A stretch of 54,044 bases of DNA from an uncultured Devosia sp. GTDB lineage: Bacteria; Pseudomonadota; Alphaproteobacteria; Rhizobiales; Devosiaceae. The notes beneath the pieces are model-generated. The model worked only from the letters and a program-made list of their open reading frames with translations, made no database searches and had not been told where the DNA came from. The translations under genes were made by a program, and so were the position numbers. This document shows, one piece after another, positions 16,745-26,507 of this stretch. The stretch is from contig NZ_CAMLHM010000023.1 in assembly GCF_946479885.1 (NCBI RefSeq), positions 1 to 54,044 of the forward strand, written 5' to 3'. Every line of letters begins with the position of its first letter. The first letter of the stretch is position 1.

Positions 16745-19048
16745 ATGCCAAAAGCCGCCCTGACCCCTCGAATGATTTCTGACTTCTGCCGCCTACGCTT
16801 GGTGGATGTCCTCGAGGAAAGCGAACGGTCTGCGGTGTGCCGGTACCTAACCGATCTCCTCGAACTCCTCGCGTTTCCGCCTTATCGGGGCAGGTGGATC
16901 GATTGGGCCGAGGTCGCCATTGTCGCGGGGATTGAGAAGGAGCGGCTGCAGGGGGCCCGTCACAGGCTACAGCCGGTGTTCGATGCCGTGTCCCGCGCGG
17001 TTGCCCTGCAGGATGTGGCTCCCGCGCTGAGAACTCCGCCCAAGGACATCGTGTCAGCCGATAGACCAGCCGTCCAATCTGGACGTTCGCGCCGGACCGA
17101 GTCTTCGCCGGTCGAGGCAACAACGCAGCGTAAGCGAGGGCCAAAGCCCAAGCTGATCGTTGAATATCCCGAACCACTGTGGACCGAGTGGGAGGAGCCG
17201 GAGACCCTTTCCGAGGCCCTCAACCTGCACATGCGGCGGCACGGCGACAGCGTGCGCCACTTGTTCCTCGCGCTCGATGCGAAAGGCGACGCCCGAGACC
17301 AGCGAACCCTGATGAAATGGTGCACCGGCCAGCTGGTCCCGCGCACCGTTCAGAGCTTGGCGGTCTTGGCGAAGGTGGAACGCCGCTATCGACTGCCTGA
17401 CGGTTATTTCAAGTCGAAGATGCCGAACCGCGGGCGGGCTACCTACGGGCATGGCCTCGAGGGAATCTCCGCTCAAGAACGGCGTCGACTTGCGTGGCAC
17501 CTGCCAGATGACTTCCTGAGCCGGTCAAAGGCTGAGCAGCAAGAGATTCTGACCTGGGTGCGACGCGTCATTATCACCGGATCGACGGACTACCGTCGCT
17601 ATCAGGCGGAGGCCATGAAACAGAAGTACGCCGTGCGTTTCACCGCATTCCTCGGGCGCAAGCGCAAGCCCATTACGGCGAACGACAACCTAGATCACGA
17701 ACTCGACGACTTGGATGCCGAACTGGATTCCGCAGTGGTGGATGCCCCCGCCGCGCTGGATCGCGAAATGAACGAGTTACTGCGGTTTAAGACGGCGACG
17801 CTGACGGCGTTCGGCTTGCAGCGCAACGGCGTCTGGAACGAGGAGACCGCATCTCAAAAGGTCGAGCACCTCGGCCTCATGTTCGGTTCGTTGGCCTCGG
17901 ATCCACGAAGCACCGTAAAGGGCTGCGGCGTACCGCTCGACAGCCTCTGCTTCGCCATGCTGGTGTTTCCTGCCGTATGGGATTGGTACCTCCAGTGGCG
18001 CGAGCGCCGGCGCGGCTTCTATACCAAATGGGAGGTCGATATGCTCAGCGTGGTTCTGGGCATGACCCGGGCCGATACGGGCTGGATCCGGCAGACGCCG
18101 GCACTGGCCGATCGCCTGCGGCCGATACCGGGCCTGATCTCCGAGCATGATATCGAGTTGGTCCGAAGGGACTGGGATGCAGCCTGCGAAGCGTTCCAAA
18201 AGCACGCCCGGCATCGGATCAAGGAAATCCAACGCGTTGCTCGGATTCATCGCGACCCATTCGAGCCTATCCTGCCGGTGCTCGAGGCCGACAGCCCGGT
18301 CGGCGAATACCGAAAGATCACCGAGGAGATTATGCGCCTGATGCCAGACGAGCGCCGATACCCGCGAGCCGCCGCGGAGGCTGTAAGGTCGTTCCTGCTG
18401 CTACGCTTAGGGATGCATCTCGGGCTACGTCAGCGGAATCTGCGCGAGTTGTTGGTGTGCGCTAAGGGACGCATGCCGACGTCTGAACGGCACCTCGAGG
18501 ACCGGAAGCGGGGCGAGTTGCGGTGGAGTGATCGTGAGCAAGGCTGGGAAGTTCTCATTCCCGCTGTCGCCTTCAAGAACTCGACCTCATCATTTTTTGG
18601 ATCGAAGCCGTTCCGGCTTGTGCTCCCCGACCTGGCGGGCCTCTACGAAATGATCGAGGCCTATCTTGATCGTTACCGTGCCCGTCTGATCGGGGACGCT
18701 GCCGACCCAGGCACCTTCTTTGTGAAGTCGGTCAAACGCATCAGCGCCGACGCGTCTTACAACCAAAACACCTTCTATGAAGCCTGGCGTCTCACCATCC
18801 AGCGGTATGGCATCTACAATCCCTACACGGGGCGGGGCGCGATCCGGGGACTGTTGCCGCATGGACCGCACAATGTTCGGGACGTGCTGGCCACGCACAT
18901 CCTCAAGCAAACTGGGTCATATGAGCAAGCGAGCTACGCCATCCAAGACACGCCTGACATGGTCGCGAAGCACTACGGGCGCTTCCTGCCCCAGGACAAG
19001 GCTGCGATCGCGGCGAAGATCCTCAACAGAGTATGGGAGGCGGCGTGA
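16745..19048 (+). CDS. Large tyrosine recombinase-like protein
   Basis: 767 residues, about twice the usual integrase length. The C-terminal third has the tyrosine recombinase layout: box I GLRQRNLREL with Arg562, box II HNVRDVLATH with His709 and Arg712, then IQDTPDMVAKHYGRF with the candidate nucleophile Tyr744. The usual second-box His/Trp position is not obvious, which is common in divergent members. The N-terminal 500 residues have no domain I recognise; they include a charged segment (LDHELDDLDAELDSAVVD) and HTH-like helices. I prefer the ATG at 16745; a GTG 11 codons earlier is possible. Its site beside a duplicated hutD end suggests it mobilised or still mobilises this region. Confidence 0.78.
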   Translation: MPKAALTPRMISDFCRLRLVDVLEESERSAVCRYLTDLLELLAFPPYRGRWIDWAEVAIVAGIEKERLQGARHRLQPVFDAVSRAVALQDVAPALRTPPKDIVSADRPAVQSGRSRRTESSPVEATTQRKRGPKPKLIVEYPEPLWTEWEEPETLSEALNLHMRRHGDSVRHLFLALDAKGDARDQRTLMKWCTGQLVPRTVQSLAVLAKVERRYRLPDGYFKSKMPNRGRATYGHGLEGISAQERRRLAWHLPDDFLSRSKAEQQEILTWVRRVIITGSTDYRRYQAEAMKQKYAVRFTAFLGRKRKPITANDNLDHELDDLDAELDSAVVDAPAALDREMNELLRFKTATLTAFGLQRNGVWNEETASQKVEHLGLMFGSLASDPRSTVKGCGVPLDSLCFAMLVFPAVWDWYLQWRERRRGFYTKWEVDMLSVVLGMTRADTGWIRQTPALADRLRPIPGLISEHDIELVRRDWDAACEAFQKHARHRIKEIQRVARIHRDPFEPILPVLEADSPVGEYRKITEEIMRLMPDERRYPRAAAEAVRSFLLLRLGMHLGLRQRNLRELLVCAKGRMPTSERHLEDRKRGELRWSDREQGWEVLIPAVAFKNSTSSFFGSKPFRLVLPDLAGLYEMIEAYLDRYRARLIGDAADPGTFFVKSVKRISADASYNQNTFYEAWRLTIQRYGIYNPYTGRGAIRGLLPHGPHNVRDVLATHILKQTGSYEQASYAIQDTPDMVAKHYGRFLPQDKAAIAAKILNRVWEAA

Positions 19049-19150
19049 ATGCCAAGCTCTGAACAGTGCCGACGGCTCAGGTAGCGGACCGTTCACGTTG
19101 GTGACGGCCGCCAAATGCAGATCTTCAAGTGCACGCATGCGGACGTCCAA

Positions 19151-19206
19151 TTTGGGGCCGAAAGCGGCCCGGCAGCTTTCGGCGTCCGCCCCGCGAATAG
19201 CAGACA
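19151..19206 (+). repeat. Dispersed intergenic repeat, copy A
   Basis: TTTGGGGCCGAAAGCGGCCC and the following CAGCTTTCGGCGTCCG, GCGAATAG and AGACATT align without gaps to 36752-36808 (about three-quarters identical). The GCCGAAAGC/GCTTTCGGC arms can form a hairpin. It looks like a small dispersed non-coding repeat. The 218-base gap around it (19049-19266) holds no gene that I can support. Confidence 0.45.
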
Positions 19207-19266
19207 TTCAAAACGGTGGGCGGAGTACCCTATGCGCCCCGGCCACAAGGCCGGGACGTGGAGATA

Positions 19267-19575
19267 TCAACCTCGCAAAGCCGGCTCCGGCCCGCTTGCC
19301 ATGGGCACGATGATTGCATCGTCTAGTTGGCTAAGGGCTGCCTTCAAGGCGTCAATCGTGGTCGTCACGCCGTGACCCGAACGCCTAAGCGCCGGGGCGC
19401 CCCGGACGGCATTGAAGTCGGACGACCAGAAGGCGAGTAGGGCGCGCTTGCGGGCCAGCGAGAGGGTCGCGTCGGCGACGATCTCGCGCGGATGGAAGTA
19501 GCCCACGAGGTCGCTGCGCGACACCTTCAATTCGTCGATGTCGCCGTAGGCTCTCGTCTCGACATCTAGCAACAT
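19267..19575 (-). CDS. Small conserved alphaproteobacterial protein
   Basis: A 102-residue soluble protein. Its core, HPREIVADATLSLARKRALL followed by AFWSSDFNAVRGAPALR, matches a pattern I recall from many rhizobial proteins of about 80-100 residues found near stress genes (P..vLaD..Ls...KRaiLa.WaSD...v...PaLR); these have no assigned function. CAGGAG lies seven bases before the ATG. It is the last gene of the minus-strand hsp20 group. Confidence 0.7.
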   Translation of the reverse strand: MLLDVETRAYGDIDELKVSRSDLVGYFHPREIVADATLSLARKRALLAFWSSDFNAVRGAPALRRSGHGVTTTIDALKAALSQLDDAIIVPMASGPEPALRG

Positions 19576-19623
19576 TTCAGTCTCCTGACTGGATACCGAC
19601 GCGGCCGCAGCCGCCTAGAGGGC

Positions 19624-20148
19624 TCAGTGCACATTGCCCTGACCATTGATCTCAATCCGCTTTACCCTTGACTGGGCCGAAGCGGATTTCGGCAGGGTGA
19701 CGGTAAGCAGACCGTTCCGGAACGAGGCTGCTACCTTGTCCTCTTCGACCTCGAAGCCGAGAGGAATCCGGCGCTCGAAGCGGCCGTAGTAGCGCTCGGA
19801 GAATTGACGACCCTTGTCCTCGCTTTCCGATCGCTTTTCGCCACGGAGCGTCAGCACGCCATCGTCGAGCAGGACATCAATGTCCTTTTCCTCCAGGCCC
19901 GGTATCTCGGCTGTGACGATGATCTGGCTGTCGCTCTCGGAGATTTCGACGCTGGGCCAGACCGACCCGAGAGACGAGAACCGGCCAATCGAGGGAAGGC
20001 GGGTATCGAACTCGCGGAAAACGTCGTCGAACAGCCGGTTTACTTCACGGTGCAGCGAAAGAAACGGATGCTGCTCAGCGTCACGATAAGTGGATGGAGC
20101 CTGACTTTCGTTGCTACGGCCCCAGGGGATTAGATCACGAACATTCAT
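19624..20148 (-). CDS. Hsp20-family small heat-shock protein
   Basis: A 174-residue holding chaperone with an alpha-crystallin domain at about residues 60-165: WPSVEISESDSQIIVTAEIP, GLEEKDIDVLLDDGVLTLRGEKR, GRFERRIPLGFEV and the A-x-x-x-n-G-l-L-t-v-t-l-P signature (AASFRNGLLTVTLPKS). The N-terminus MNVRDLIPWGRSNE is typical of the second Hsp20 class of alphaproteobacteria. I set the start at 20148, with AGGAGA upstream, instead of an ATG six codons earlier. It lies downstream of the IbpA-like gene on the same strand, separated by a hairpin. Confidence 0.95.
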   Translation of the reverse strand: MNVRDLIPWGRSNESQAPSTYRDAEQHPFLSLHREVNRLFDDVFREFDTRLPSIGRFSSLGSVWPSVEISESDSQIIVTAEIPGLEEKDIDVLLDDGVLTLRGEKRSESEDKGRQFSERYYGRFERRIPLGFEVEEDKVAASFRNGLLTVTLPKSASAQSRVKRIEINGQGNVH

Positions 20149-20172
20149 CTCTGTTCTCCTTTCCAATGCGGC

Positions 20173-20206
20173 CCACTGCGCCGGACCGCCAGGAGGGGCG
20201 CAGTGG
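20173..20206 (-). terminator. Hairpin between the two hsp20 genes
   Basis: CCACTGCGCC at 20173-20182 pairs perfectly with GGCGCAGTGG at 20197-20206. It follows the stop of the IbpA-like gene and precedes the second hsp20. There is no T-run. It may attenuate transcription or stabilise the upstream transcript. Confidence 0.5.
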
Positions 20207-20220
20207 TCGTTCAGGTGTAG

Positions 20221-20700
20221 CTAAGCGGCGTGCTTGTCGGTCTCGAGTTGGCGCGGTTCCACCGCGGCGTCACCGCCAGCACCCGTACCGATCTCGATAC
20301 GCCGAGGCTTCATCGCTTCGGGAATTTCCCGTCTCAGGTCCACGGACAGCAGCCCGTTGACCAGGCTGGCGCCTACCACCTTGACGTGGTCGGCGAGCTC
20401 GAACCGGCGCTGGAACGGCCGGCCGGCGATACCGCGATGCAGGTAGTCGCCCGTATCTTCAGCCGACTTCTGACCCGTGACGATCAGCAGGTTGGGCTCC
20501 TGGGTCAGCGTCAGGTCGTCCTGGGAGAAGCCAGCAACCGCCATGCTGATCTGGTAGTCATCATCACCGGTCTTGGTGATGTCATACGGTGGCGAGTTAT
20601 CGATCGACTGCAGGCGACTGGCATTCTCCAGCAGGTTGAACATCCGATCAAAGCCAATGCTCGATCGATATAGGGGTGCAAAATCGAGGGTTGTCCTCAT
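20221..20700 (-). CDS. ibpA: IbpA-like small heat-shock protein
   Basis: A 159-residue Hsp20 of the IbpA/HspA class. MRTTLDFAPLYRSSIGFDRM and FNLLENASR are the class-A N-terminus, followed by PPYDITKTGDDDYQISMAVA, GFSQDDLTLTQ, YLHRGIAGRPFQRRFELADH and VNGLLSVDLRREIPEAMKPRRIEI. Two ATGs lie two codons apart; I chose the downstream one (20700) because AAGGAGG is eight bases before it and only two bases before the other. The 5' leader has ROSE thermometer features, and an RpoH-like promoter lies about 95-120 bases upstream of the start codon. Confidence 0.95.
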   Translation of the reverse strand: MRTTLDFAPLYRSSIGFDRMFNLLENASRLQSIDNSPPYDITKTGDDDYQISMAVAGFSQDDLTLTQEPNLLIVTGQKSAEDTGDYLHRGIAGRPFQRRFELADHVKVVGASLVNGLLSVDLRREIPEAMKPRRIEIGTGAGGDAAVEPRQLETDKHAA

Positions 20701-20702
20701 AG

Positions 20703-20757
20703 CCATATCCTCCTTGAGCAACATGGATACGAGAGGCGCCCAAGAGGAACGCCTCCC
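20703..20757 (-). ncRNA. ROSE-type RNA thermometer in the ibpA leader
   Basis: On the minus strand the leader reads GAGGCG..CGCCTC (a perfect 6-bp hairpin, 20733-20755), then GUAUCC, then UUGCU (20717-20721), then AGGAGGAUAU just before the start. GUAUCC can pair with GGAUAU, and UUGCU faces the Shine-Dalgarno AGGA. That is the arrangement known for ROSE elements, where a U-U/C-GCU motif masks the SD through weak pairs that melt on heating. A closely similar leader precedes the gene at 23285. Confidence 0.75.
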
Positions 20758-20793
20758 AGACTTGCCGGGCCCATTGGGCCACCGGCACGATTG

Positions 20794-20821
20794 ATTTTGG
20801 AACGACAGAATCACTTTCAAG
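20794..20821 (-). promoter_or_regulatory. RpoH (sigma-32) type promoter for ibpA
   Basis: On the minus strand CTTGAAA (20815-20821), 14 bases, then CCAAAAT (20794-20800). This fits the alphaproteobacterial heat-shock sigma pattern CTTGAAA-N13-15-CCATAT reasonably well and sits directly upstream of the ROSE-like leader. Confidence 0.55.
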
Positions 20822-20992
20822 GGCCCTAGTCGAAATTTTTTTGAGGCGATTGAACAGGCCGGCGGGGCGGTTTTAGAGGAGGTCGGAGGCGCTGCCGCTG
20901 GACTGCCCTGGGGCACCTTGCCCACTGCATTTCCAGGGAACTTTTGATCGGATCATCAATTACGGGCGTCGCCAGCTATCTTGGAGTCCATC

Positions 20993-22363
20993 ATGAACCT
21001 GTCGTTGATTGTTTCGGGGGCGCGGACTGGTATCCACGCAGCAGCGTTGGCCATAGCGGTAGGTTTTTCCTCGCCTGCGATCGCCCAGGCAGCTGCGGCC
21101 GCCCCTATTCCAACTCTTGCCGATGTCGTGGAACATGCTGTCCCGGCCGTCGTCAGCATTGCCGTTGAGTCTGTAGCGCCGTCCGCCACCAATCCCCTCT
21201 ACAGCGATCCTTTCTTCCGACACTATTTTGGATTGCCGCAGCCTCAGCCGGAGGTCCGGTTGAGCGCCGGCTCAGGCGTCATCGTTGATGCCGATGCCGG
21301 CTACGTCCTGACGAACTATCACGTCATCGCGGACGGTCAGGAAATCACCGCAACCCTGGCCGACGGTCGCACCCTGGCGGCCCGGCTCATCGGCAGTGAT
21401 CAGGCTACAGATATCGCCGTCCTGCAGATCGATGCGGAAAATCTGACCGAGATTGGTATCCGGGATTCATCGGAGCTGCGCGTCGGCGACTATGTCGTCG
21501 CTATCGGAAACCCGTTTGGTATTGGCCAGACCGTGACTTCTGGCATTGTGAGCGCTCTTGGGCGGTCCGGGCTCGATATAGAAGGGTATGAGGACTTCAT
21601 CCAGACCGACGCTTCGATCAATCCGGGCAATTCGGGCGGCGCCCTCATCAGCCTGGACGGCAAACTGGTCGGCATCAACACGGCCATTCTCGCGCCAGCA
21701 GGCGGCAATGTCGGGATCGGATTTGCGGTGCCGAGCAATATCGCCACCGCGGTGATGACTCAGATTCTCGAACATGGCGAAGTCCGCCGAGGGCAACTCG
21801 GCCTCAATGCTCAGGACCTGACGCCTGAGCTCGCCGAGGCGCTAGGCGCCGATGGCGTGCGGGGGGCACTGGTGTCGAGTGTTGCGTCGGGGTCCTCTGC
21901 GGACCAGGCCGGTGTCGAACCTGGCGATATCGTGATCGCTATGGACGGACGCCGCGTGGCCTCCAGCGCGGATCTGCGTAACCGGATCGGCCTGGCGCCA
22001 ATCGGAACGACCGTGCAACTGCGCGTCCTGCGGAACGGCCGCGAGCTTGAGCTGAGTGCGAAGATTGCGGAGGCTCCTCAAGCCTCAGCGATCTCGCTTC
22101 CGAGGCGGCTTCAAGGCGCCACTCTGCGAGATCTCACGCCTGAAGAAGCCGCTCTTGGACTGTCTGGCGTCGTCGTCTCCGAGGTTGCCCCTGGCAGTCC
22201 CGCGGAGGCTGCCGGCATGTTGGCCGGCGACCTCATCGTCGCCATGAACCGCTCACCTGTTGGCAGCGCTCAAGACTTGTCGTCTAGCCTGTCTAAACAA
22301 TCTGGCACCTTTGCCTTGCAGATAATCCGCCGCGGAGCGCCCTTGATCCTGTTCTTGCGCTAG
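20993..22363 (+). CDS. DegP/HtrA-type periplasmic serine protease
   Basis: A 456-residue periplasmic protease/chaperone. A signal peptide runs to about residue 32 (..SSPAIAQ). The trypsin-like domain carries His110 (TNYHVIADG), Asp140 (ATDIAVLQ) and Ser214 (NPGNSGGAL), so the triad is complete. Two PDZ domains follow, at about 255-355 and 365-456. This matches DegP/DegQ length and layout. I chose the ATG at 20993, with GGAG six bases upstream, over a TTG four codons earlier. It diverges from the ibpA gene, and the two control regions share about 290 bases. It probably handles misfolded envelope proteins under heat or oxidative stress. Confidence 0.95.
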   Translation: MNLSLIVSGARTGIHAAALAIAVGFSSPAIAQAAAAAPIPTLADVVEHAVPAVVSIAVESVAPSATNPLYSDPFFRHYFGLPQPQPEVRLSAGSGVIVDADAGYVLTNYHVIADGQEITATLADGRTLAARLIGSDQATDIAVLQIDAENLTEIGIRDSSELRVGDYVVAIGNPFGIGQTVTSGIVSALGRSGLDIEGYEDFIQTDASINPGNSGGALISLDGKLVGINTAILAPAGGNVGIGFAVPSNIATAVMTQILEHGEVRRGQLGLNAQDLTPELAEALGADGVRGALVSSVASGSSADQAGVEPGDIVIAMDGRRVASSADLRNRIGLAPIGTTVQLRVLRNGRELELSAKIAEAPQASAISLPRRLQGATLRDLTPEEAALGLSGVVVSEVAPGSPAEAAGMLAGDLIVAMNRSPVGSAQDLSSSLSKQSGTFALQIIRRGAPLILFLR

Positions 22364-22370
22364 GTACCGC

Positions 22371-22394
22371 TGACCCACCCGGCCGGGTGGGTCA
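22371..22394. terminator. Perfect 24-base palindrome between convergent genes
   Basis: TGACCCACCCGG followed by its exact reverse complement CCGGGTGGGTCA. It starts eight bases after the degP stop and faces the convergent gene at 22547. Likely a bidirectional terminator, although no T-tract is present. Confidence 0.55.
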
Positions 22395-22546
22395 CGCCGG
22401 ACAATCCAGAAGCTGAACGAATGCCGTGAGCCATTTGGTCGCTTATTGATCCCCCCAGCGCATGCGGGGCGGGGCGGAAATTTCTGTCGCTGACCAGGGC
22501 ACCGGAAAAAGGTGCTGCCGGGAGCGGCCAATCGCTCCCGGTGCAC

Positions 22547-22900
22547 TTAGGCTACCAGATTTTGCTCGGGGGAATGGGGGCCAAAAGCTGAGCCGCTGCG
22601 CTCGAGGGCCTGAAGGACCCGAACAAGCGCCCCCAGCTCGGCCTTCCAGGTCCGAAGCAACGGCACTGCCAGGGCCTCGTCCGCGCCGAGGTAAGCGTGA
22701 GCTGCAATCTCGGCGTCGATCAGGTCGATCCAGCACTCGGCTTCAGCCAGCGTCCATGGATCGCTTCGCCCGCTGTCCTTGGCTTGCTGCGTCTCGCGCT
22801 TCAGCCGCTCAAGATCGGGCTGCCAATCCGGCAAGGCCGCGCCCAGTGGGCTCACCGAGGCTGACTCGAGCAGCCCCTCATGGAAACGGTCAAGACTCAT
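22547..22900 (-). CDS. Unknown 117-residue protein, second gene of the ROSE-led operon
   Basis: A small acidic helical protein: LPDWQPDLERLKRETQQAKD, then WTLAEAECWIDLIDAEIAAH and LRTWKAELGALVRVLQALER. Three amphipathic helices are likely; there is no signal peptide and no known domain. Its ATG overlaps the last codons of the upstream secreted protein by 11 bases, so it is translationally coupled and should share the heat control of that leader. Function unknown. Confidence 0.65.
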   Translation of the reverse strand: MSLDRFHEGLLESASVSPLGAALPDWQPDLERLKRETQQAKDSGRSDPWTLAEAECWIDLIDAEIAAHAYLGADEALAVPLLRTWKAELGALVRVLQALERSGSAFGPHSPEQNLVA

Positions 22901-23285
22901 GCTGCCAGCCCCATGAAAGTTCGGGTGCGGTTCGGTTCCCCGCGGAGGAACTGCCTAATCGCTTGCTGGTGAATTTGGCGGCAAACTGCGCTTGTTGACG
23001 CACCAAGTCCCACGCCGCATCGAGATCGGGGCGAAACAGTTCAAGGCCGTGCGAGGCGCCCGATTCATTGCCTGAAACGGTGTCCAGGATCGCCGAACTG
23101 CGCTGATTTGCCTTGCCGCTCGGCAAGACGGGACCTTCGCTCGCTGCGAACATGGTGCGCAATTCCAGCCAGTCGAGCCGACCGGGGTTATCGATCTTGC
23201 CTTGCGGTTCTGCGCCCGATAGCGGGGCCGCAACAGTCAGCGCACAGAGGCTCGCCGCGGCCGCAGTCGTAAGAAAGTTTCTCAT
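22890..23285 (-). CDS. Secreted protein of unknown function with ROSE-like leader
   Basis: 131 residues. A signal peptide (MRNFLTTAAAASLCALTVAA, cleavage near PLSGA) precedes a mature part of about 105 residues with no family I know. The end of the mature part is helical (LDAAWDLVRQQAQFAAKFTS) and Ser/Gly-rich. As in ibpA, two ATGs lie two codons apart after a CGGAGG ribosome site; I chose the one at 23285 by spacing. The leader is nearly a copy of the ibpA leader, which implies heat-induced translation. Together with DegP, a periplasmic heat-protection role is plausible, but unproven. Confidence 0.7.
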   Translation of the reverse strand: MRNFLTTAAAASLCALTVAAPLSGAEPQGKIDNPGRLDWLELRTMFAASEGPVLPSGKANQRSSAILDTVSGNESGASHGLELFRPDLDAAWDLVRQQAQFAAKFTSKRLGSSSAGNRTAPELSWGWQHES

Positions 23286-23287
23286 AA

Positions 23288-23340
23288 CCATATCCTCCGT
23301 AGAGCAACACAGATACGAGGGGCGTCGCCCAAAGGCGTTA
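23288..23340 (-). ncRNA. Second ROSE-like leader
   Basis: The minus strand carries GUAUC, then UUGCU (23303-23307), then CGGAGGAUAU, in the same order and spacing as the ibpA leader. A short CGCC/GGCG hairpin (23326-23337) lies further 5'. Both the Shine-Dalgarno-masking motif and the flanking sequence CGTATC..GTTGCTC are shared with 20703-20757. Confidence 0.65.
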
Positions 23341-23677
23341 CCCCATGGACATGCCGACCCAACGAATGTCGGCGAATTTGATCTGTGACTGGTCCAGTTC
23401 GTCGTCAAGGGCTGGCCGCAAAAAAGCTTGGCGAGCTTAGATTGTTGGCTCAATGCTGGTGGTCCTTTCACCTGGTCTGCGGCCGGGCCAAACCCGAAAG
23501 GAACTCGTGGTCAGGGTGACGAGCCGCACCCGTTGACTGCCGACTTGGCGGCTCCCATGTTTTCATCGGCGCGGCACCAGCCGTATCGCTGAAATTGGAA
23601 ACGGGTGGTGGAGGTGCGTGGCCATCAGACCCGCTTTCCGCAGGACCTAACCGTCCTCAACTCTTGGAGCGGACGCG

Positions 23678-23983
23678 ATGAACATCATTGAAGTGTTTTT
23701 GCCGCTGGATACGGGTCATGGAGCCCCCATTCCACTCGAAGTGATTGAAGGACTGGTGGCCGGGCTCGCCGACCGCTTCGGAGGCGCTACCGCCTATACG
23801 CGTGAGCCGGCCGAGGGCCTCTGGAAGCGGGCCACCACGATGGAGCACGACCGGATAATCGTGGTCGAAGTGATGGTCGAAGACGTCGATGAAACCTGGT
23901 GGCACGACTATAGACAGCGGCTTGAGAGCGAGTTCGAGCAGGAGAGCGTTATGATCAGGGCTACGGTCTGTCGAACGGTCTAG
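23678..23983 (+). CDS. Small hypothetical protein
   Basis: A 101-residue soluble protein starting MNIIEVFLPLDTGHGAPIPL. Its pattern (strand, helix VIEGLVAGLADRFGGATAYT, strand IIVVEVMVEDV, helix YRQRLESEFEQE, strand VMIRATVCRTV) suggests a small ferredoxin-like alpha/beta fold. GGAG precedes the ATG. I do not recognise a named family. It stands alone between the secreted-protein operon and usg, and is convergent with usg. Confidence 0.6.
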   Translation: MNIIEVFLPLDTGHGAPIPLEVIEGLVAGLADRFGGATAYTREPAEGLWKRATTMEHDRIIVVEVMVEDVDETWWHDYRQRLESEFEQESVMIRATVCRTV

Positions 23984-24024
23984 CTCTTCAATCGGGAGCG
24001 CGCCGACCAAAATCCTTTCGGATT

Positions 24025-24291
24025 TCAGTGAACGGTGATGATGCCGTTGACTGCGCGAAATTCACTGGGGCGAATTAGTCTTTGGTGCGCAACGCAGACC
24101 GAATGCAGCGCTCCGTCGATCTCGCGACGCCAGAAGTCGAGAAACTGCTGCAGCGTCGGAAAGCCCGGTGCAAGGTCATATTCCTGCCAGACGTAGAGCT
24201 GTAGCAGCGAAGGCTGGTCCGGCAGGCGGTAGTGTATCTGCGCCGTGGTCAACCCGTAACCGTCGAGCTGTTTGATGAAGCTACTTTCCAC
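24025..24291 (-). CDS. usg: Usg family protein
   Basis: An 88-residue protein with the Usg signature: FIKQLDGYGLTTAQIHYRLP, then LLQLYVWQEYDLAPGFPTL, FLDFWRREIDG and HSVCVAHQRLIRPSEFRAV. Usg is a small alphaproteobacterial protein, sometimes annotated as tryptophan synthase-beta-like, with no proven function. No ATG lies in frame near the conserved start. I used GTG at 24291 (V-E-S-S-F), which gives the usual family length; the upstream AAAGGA is somewhat distant. It is divergent from groES. Confidence 0.85.
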   Translation of the reverse strand: MESSFIKQLDGYGLTTAQIHYRLPDQPSLLQLYVWQEYDLAPGFPTLQQFLDFWRREIDGALHSVCVAHQRLIRPSEFRAVNGIITVH

Positions 24292-24358
24292 TATGGACCA
24301 TGTCCTTTCATTGCTCACTGCAGAATAAGTGTAATCCAACCAACCAGTTGAGACCAAA

Positions 24359-24385
24359 TCAGCACTCAAGATCGATGAGTGCCAA
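24359..24385. promoter_or_regulatory. CIRCE operator (HrcA) before groES
   Basis: TCAGCACTC-N9-GAGTGCCAA: the inverted repeat and exact 9-base spacer of the CIRCE element (consensus TTAGCACTC-N9-GAGTGCTAA), with one mismatch in the left arm and one in the right arm. It lies about 112 bases upstream of groES, so HrcA repression is expected. A CTTGAAC box at about 24402-24408 could also belong to an RpoH promoter. Confidence 0.88.
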
Positions 24386-24497
24386 AAATTTTGCGCCGGC
24401 CTCTTGAACCTTGCCACACAGCCACCAACTGATTTTGCGCTTCCTCCGGGATGCCCCTGGGGGAGGCCTGACATCAGTGTTTGATATGGAGGTATGG

Positions 24498-24812
24498 ATG
24501 GCTTTCCGTCCCTTGCACGACCGCGTGGTCGTTCGCCGCATCGAGGCCCATGAAAAGACCGCCGGCGGCATCATCATCCCCGACACCGCCAAGGAAAAAC
24601 CCTCCGAGGGTGAAGTCATCGCCGTCGGTCCGGGCGCCCGCAACGAGAAAGGCGAGTTGGTAGCGCTCGATCTCAGCACCGGCGACCGTGTGCTATTCGG
24701 CAAATGGAGCGGCACCGAAGTCCGCATCGATGGCGAAGACCTCATCATCATGAAGGAATCCGACATTCTGGGTGTGATCACGACCGCTGAACCGGCCCGC
24801 CAGGCCGCTTGA
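24498..24812 (+). CDS. groES: GroES co-chaperonin
   Basis: A 104-residue cytoplasmic Hsp10 that caps Gro[22 protein letters not shown], the mobile loop [20 protein letters not shown], and the C-terminal [14 protein letters not shown] are fully typical. GGAGG lies upstream of the ATG at 24498. groEL follows after 33 bases with its own ribosome site, forming the standard groESL operon under CIRCE. Being next to hsp20 and degP rather than at an unlinked chromosomal site may mean it is an extra copy; many rhizobia carry several. Confidence 0.98.
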   Translation: MAFRPLHDRVVVRRIEAHEKTAGGIIIPDTAKEKPSEGEVIAVGPGARNEKGELVALDLSTGDRVLFGKWSGTEVRIDGEDLIIMKESDILGVITTAEPARQAA

Positions 24813-24830
24813 GGCGGTTGTTCATTGTAG

Positions 24831-26474
<1,644 letters not shown>

Positions 26475-26480
26475 GTCGAA

Positions 26481-26507
26481 AGTGGCGCCCGGTTTTCGGG
26501 CGCCACT
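26481..26507 (+). terminator. groESL terminator hairpin
   Basis: AGTGGCGCCCG, loop GTTTT, CGGGCGCCACT: a perfect 11-bp stem, seven bases after the groEL stop. There is no long T-run afterwards. Confidence 0.75.
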
